45,658 nt of DNA from an uncultured Clostridia bacterium (GTDB taxonomy: Bacteria > Bacillota > Clostridia > Christensenellales > UBA1242), in the NCBI GenBank assembly GCA_947626155.1, contig CANQRC010000004.1, positions 1 through 45,658 of the forward strand, given 5' to 3'. Under the pieces are notes generated by a model. It was not told where the DNA came from, did no database searches, and worked only from the letters and a program-made list of their open reading frames with translations. This document shows positions 43,731 through 45,658 of the stretch, in pieces; within the stretch, counting starts at the first letter, position 1, and each line of letters opens with the position of its first letter. The translations under genes were made by a program, and so were the position numbers.

Positions 43731-44344
43731 ACGGGCTTTTTTGTCATTCCGAGCAACGCGAAGGATCTCAATCACTTAATCACGCCCGAGATTCTTCACT
43801 CCACTCCGTTTCGCAGCGCCAACGCCCGCCAGCCCGTCAGCGAGATTGCTTCGCAATGCAGAATGACAGCACTAGGGCAGAATGACAGCGGGCGGACAAA
43901 AAACATACAGAAGAAAAGAAGAGGACATAACATCCTCTTTTTTTATAAAAAACTAATTGTCTTCGAAGCCCCACTTCGCAAGAAAGTCGAGACCAACGCC
44001 AAGCTTTCACACTTCCAAGTCCGCCATAAAATTTTGGAGAGAAAGGGTTTTGCCCTGCACAGGCGCGCCTGTTTCTATTTTTTATGTGCAAGGTGTTCAC
44101 TTGGGGCCCCCGAAAGTGCTTGCCACTTTTGGGGAAAAGGAGCGACCAAAAATTCGGGCGACGCTTTTTGACACGAAGTGGCAAAAACAAGCAATATGTG
44201 TAGGTCGCGACGCGGGCTCGCGGGAGAAACGAATTTTAGCGGCCAAACCCGAGATGTTTCGCTTCGCTCAACATGACAGCGGGCTTATGAGACAACAACA
44301 AAGACATTCCAAAACAACGGGCGGGTTGTCCGCGTTAAGAAATT
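43731..44344. repeat. Intergenic dispersed repeat cluster, copy B
   Basis: No gene is supported. It shares with copy A: GAGCAACGCGAAGGATCTCA (43748 on), a block of about 57 bp at 43812-43868 in inverted orientation, GCCATAAAATTTTGGAGAGA with flanks (about 44010-44060), ACGAATTTTAGCGG, and TGTCCGCGT followed by ATTCTAGT next to the neighbouring gene's stop. It also holds a hairpin CCCCGAAAGTG/CACTTTTGGGG, a 14-bp palindrome ACAGGCGCGCCTGT and a GAGGA...TCCTC hairpin near 43920-43940. ORF-track entries at 43837-44445 run through these repeats and are not genes. Confidence 0.7.
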
Positions 44345-44360
44345 CTAGTGTCCACCGCGA

Positions 44361-45658
44361 TTATTTGGAGAAAAGTCCTTTTTTCTTGCGTGGATATCTG
44401 ATTGCAGCCTGTGCAGCAGCAAGACGAGCAATAGGCACACGATAAGGTGAGCAAGAAACATAGTTAAGCCCAACTCTGTGGCAGAATTCAACAGATGATG
44501 GGTCTCCGCCATGTTCGCCGCAAATTCCAAGTTTGATGTCTGGACGAGTAGATCTTCCAAGTTCAGCAGCAATGCGAACAAGTTTGCCTACGCCGTTTTG
44601 GTCAAGCCTAGCAAATGGGTCGCTTTCAAAAATCTTCTTTTCATAGTATGTGTCAAGGAACTTGCCTGCGTCATCACGAGAGAAGCCGAATGTCATTTGT
44701 GTGAGGTCATTTGTTCCAAATGAGAAGAATTCTGCATACTTAGCAATTTGGTCAGCAGTGATTGCTGCTCTTGGAATTTCAATCATAGTGCCGACTTTGT
44801 ATTTCATGTCAACTTTGTTTTCTTTCAAAACTCTGTCAGCGGTTGTTGTGACAATGTCCTTAACATACTTAAATTCAACGCTGTCGCAAGTGAGAGGAAT
44901 CATGATTTCAGGAACAACATTAAGTTTGTCTTCTTTCATAACCTCAATAGCGGCCTTGATAACAGCCTCTGTTTGCATTTCAGCAATTTCAGGATAAGTT
45001 ACTGCAAGACGAAGTCCGCGGTGACCCATCATTGGGTTGAATTCATGCAAACTATTAACAGTTGCTTTAAGCGCCTCAAAAGTCAAGCCCATTTCCTTTG
45101 CAAGAGCCTTGATTTCGGCGTCCTCGTGTGGAAGGAATTCATGAAGAGGTGGATCCAAGAAACGAATTGTAACTGGGCGACCCTTCATAGCCTTGAAGAT
45201 GCCTTTGAAGTCTTTTTGTTGCATTGGAAGAAGTTTTTTGAGCGCTTTCTTTCTTTCCTCAGTGGTTGTGGAAACAATCATTTCTCTCACTGCAGGAATT
45301 CTGTCAGCGTCAAAGAACATATGTTCTGTTCTGCAAAGTCCAACGCCCTCTGCGCCAAAGTTGAAGGCAACTTCGGTGTCGCGTGGATTATCAGCGTTTG
45401 TTCTAATCATCAAATCTCTGTATTTATCAGCCCATTCCATAATGGTTGCAAATTCGCCAGAGATTGTTGCGTCAACAGTGGCAACTTCACCGTCATAAAT
45501 CTTTCCTGTTGAGCCGTCGAAAGAGATAACGTCCCCTTCTTTATATTTCTTACCGTTAAGTGTGAAGGATTTTCCGTCATCAGCAAACTTGATTGCAGAG
45601 CAGCCTGCAACGCAGCAAGTTCCCATTCCGCGAGCGACAACTGCGGCGTGAGAAGTCA
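44361..45658 (-). CDS. ppdK: Pyruvate, phosphate dikinase (5' end outside window)
   Basis: Interconverts pyruvate + ATP + phosphate with phosphoenolpyruvate + AMP + pyrophosphate. The C-terminal half is present (about 431 codons); the start lies past the right edge. The frame runs to the edge with TSHAAVVARGMGTCCVAGC, holding the catalytic phospho-His. The PEP-binding domain has NFGAEGVGLCRTEHMFF, FLDPPLHEF, NPMMGHRGLRL, GTMIEIPRAA, FGTNDLTQ and GICGEHGGDP with its catalytic Cys. The ORF track begins at an internal Met of this frame. PEP-utilising EI enzymes are related, but these motifs are those of PPDK. Confidence 0.97.
   Translation of the reverse strand, partial: TSHAAVVARGMGTCCVAGCSAIKFADDGKSFTLNGKKYKEGDVISFDGSTGKIYDGEVATVDATISGEFATIMEWADKYRDLMIRTNADNPRDTEVAFNFGAEGVGLCRTEHMFFDADRIPAVREMIVSTTTEERKKALKKLLPMQQKDFKGIFKAMKGRPVTIRFLDPPLHEFLPHEDAEIKALAKEMGLTFEALKATVNSLHEFNPMMGHRGLRLAVTYPEIAEMQTEAVIKAAIEVMKEDKLNVVPEIMIPLTCDSVEFKYVKDIVTTTADRVLKENKVDMKYKVGTMIEIPRAAITADQIAKYAEFFSFGTNDLTQMTFGFSRDDAGKFLDTYYEKKIFESDPFARLDQNGVGKLVRIAAELGRSTRPDIKLGICGEHGGDPSSVEFCHRVGLNYVSCSPYRVPIARLAAAQAAIRYPRKKKGLFSK

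Noticed and set aside
43837-44445. ORFs in repeat cluster B (102, 117 and 162 aa)
   Set aside because: Built from dispersed repeats also seen near 30.6 kb; the peptide KILERKGFA recurs because the DNA repeat recurs. No start signals.
1-45658. CRISPR arrays
   Set aside because: No evenly spaced direct repeats with unique spacers were seen; the only repeats are palindromic intergenic elements and protein-coding repeats.

Overview
The window looks like a chromosomal segment of an uncultured, low-GC, endospore-forming Firmicute (Clostridia-like). The evidence is spo0A, spoVG, spoIIR, a sleB-ypeB germination pair, a SPOCS/LysM coat-type protein and veg, together with Gram-positive style lipoproteins, strong AGGAG-type ribosome binding sites and sigma-A promoters close to TTGACA-N17-TATAAT. 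No rRNA, CRISPR array, integrase or transposase is visible. Lineage below class is not decidable from this sequence alone.

Layout. 1-2865: 5' four-fifths of rpoB (minus strand, runs off the left edge; missing from the ORF track because it has no stop in the window). 3057-16651: a two-gene minus-strand operon, a PrgI-VirB4-type ATPase followed by a 3,626-residue lipoprotein with GLUG/beta-helix modules. 16903-21646: small housekeeping genes (PRC-barrel protein, DUF1858 CxxC protein, hflX, a lipoprotein, class II aldolase, walJ-type metallo-hydrolase). 21691-27054: uvrA, a hypothetical gene and uvrB. 27100-27500: tRNA-Val followed by two tRNA-like mini-hairpin units, each with its own terminator-like hairpin. 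27523-30107: a secreted InlB-repeat protein and an atypical spo0A. 30294-30849: hairpins and dispersed repeats. 30850-36078: rpsI-rplM, an unknown gene, and a murC / hydrolase / membrane-anchored MurF-like operon. 36205-38250: spoVG, an nrnB-like DHH gene and an unknown gene. 38278-42586: SPOCS protein, spoIIR, sleB, ypeB. 42699-43673: veg, a small helical protein and a tandem-HTH regulator. 43731-44344: a second copy of the dispersed repeats. 44361-end: 3' part of ppdK.

How it fits together. Spo0A is the master sporulation switch; SpoVG, SpoIIR, the SPOCS protein and SleB/YpeB act in later development and germination. UvrA and UvrB are the damage recognition and loading proteins of nucleotide excision repair. 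MurC and the MurF-like ligase act in peptidoglycan precursor synthesis.

Most notable: (1) Spo0A carries Glu in place of the phosphorylated Asp, with an intact DNA-binding domain and two 0A-like boxes upstream; (2) the isolated VirB4-type ATPase plus giant lipoprotein operon directly upstream of rpoB, the best candidate here for an undescribed system; (3) RpoB has Gln at the position equivalent to E. coli His526, predicting intrinsic rifamycin resistance; (4) tandem tRNA-Val-like mini-RNA units; (5) at least four genes (hflX, walJ, uvrB, murC) whose -10 box lies 6-7 nt from the ATG with no ribosome binding site, suggesting leaderless mRNAs. All assignments come from reading the sequence; no database search was run.
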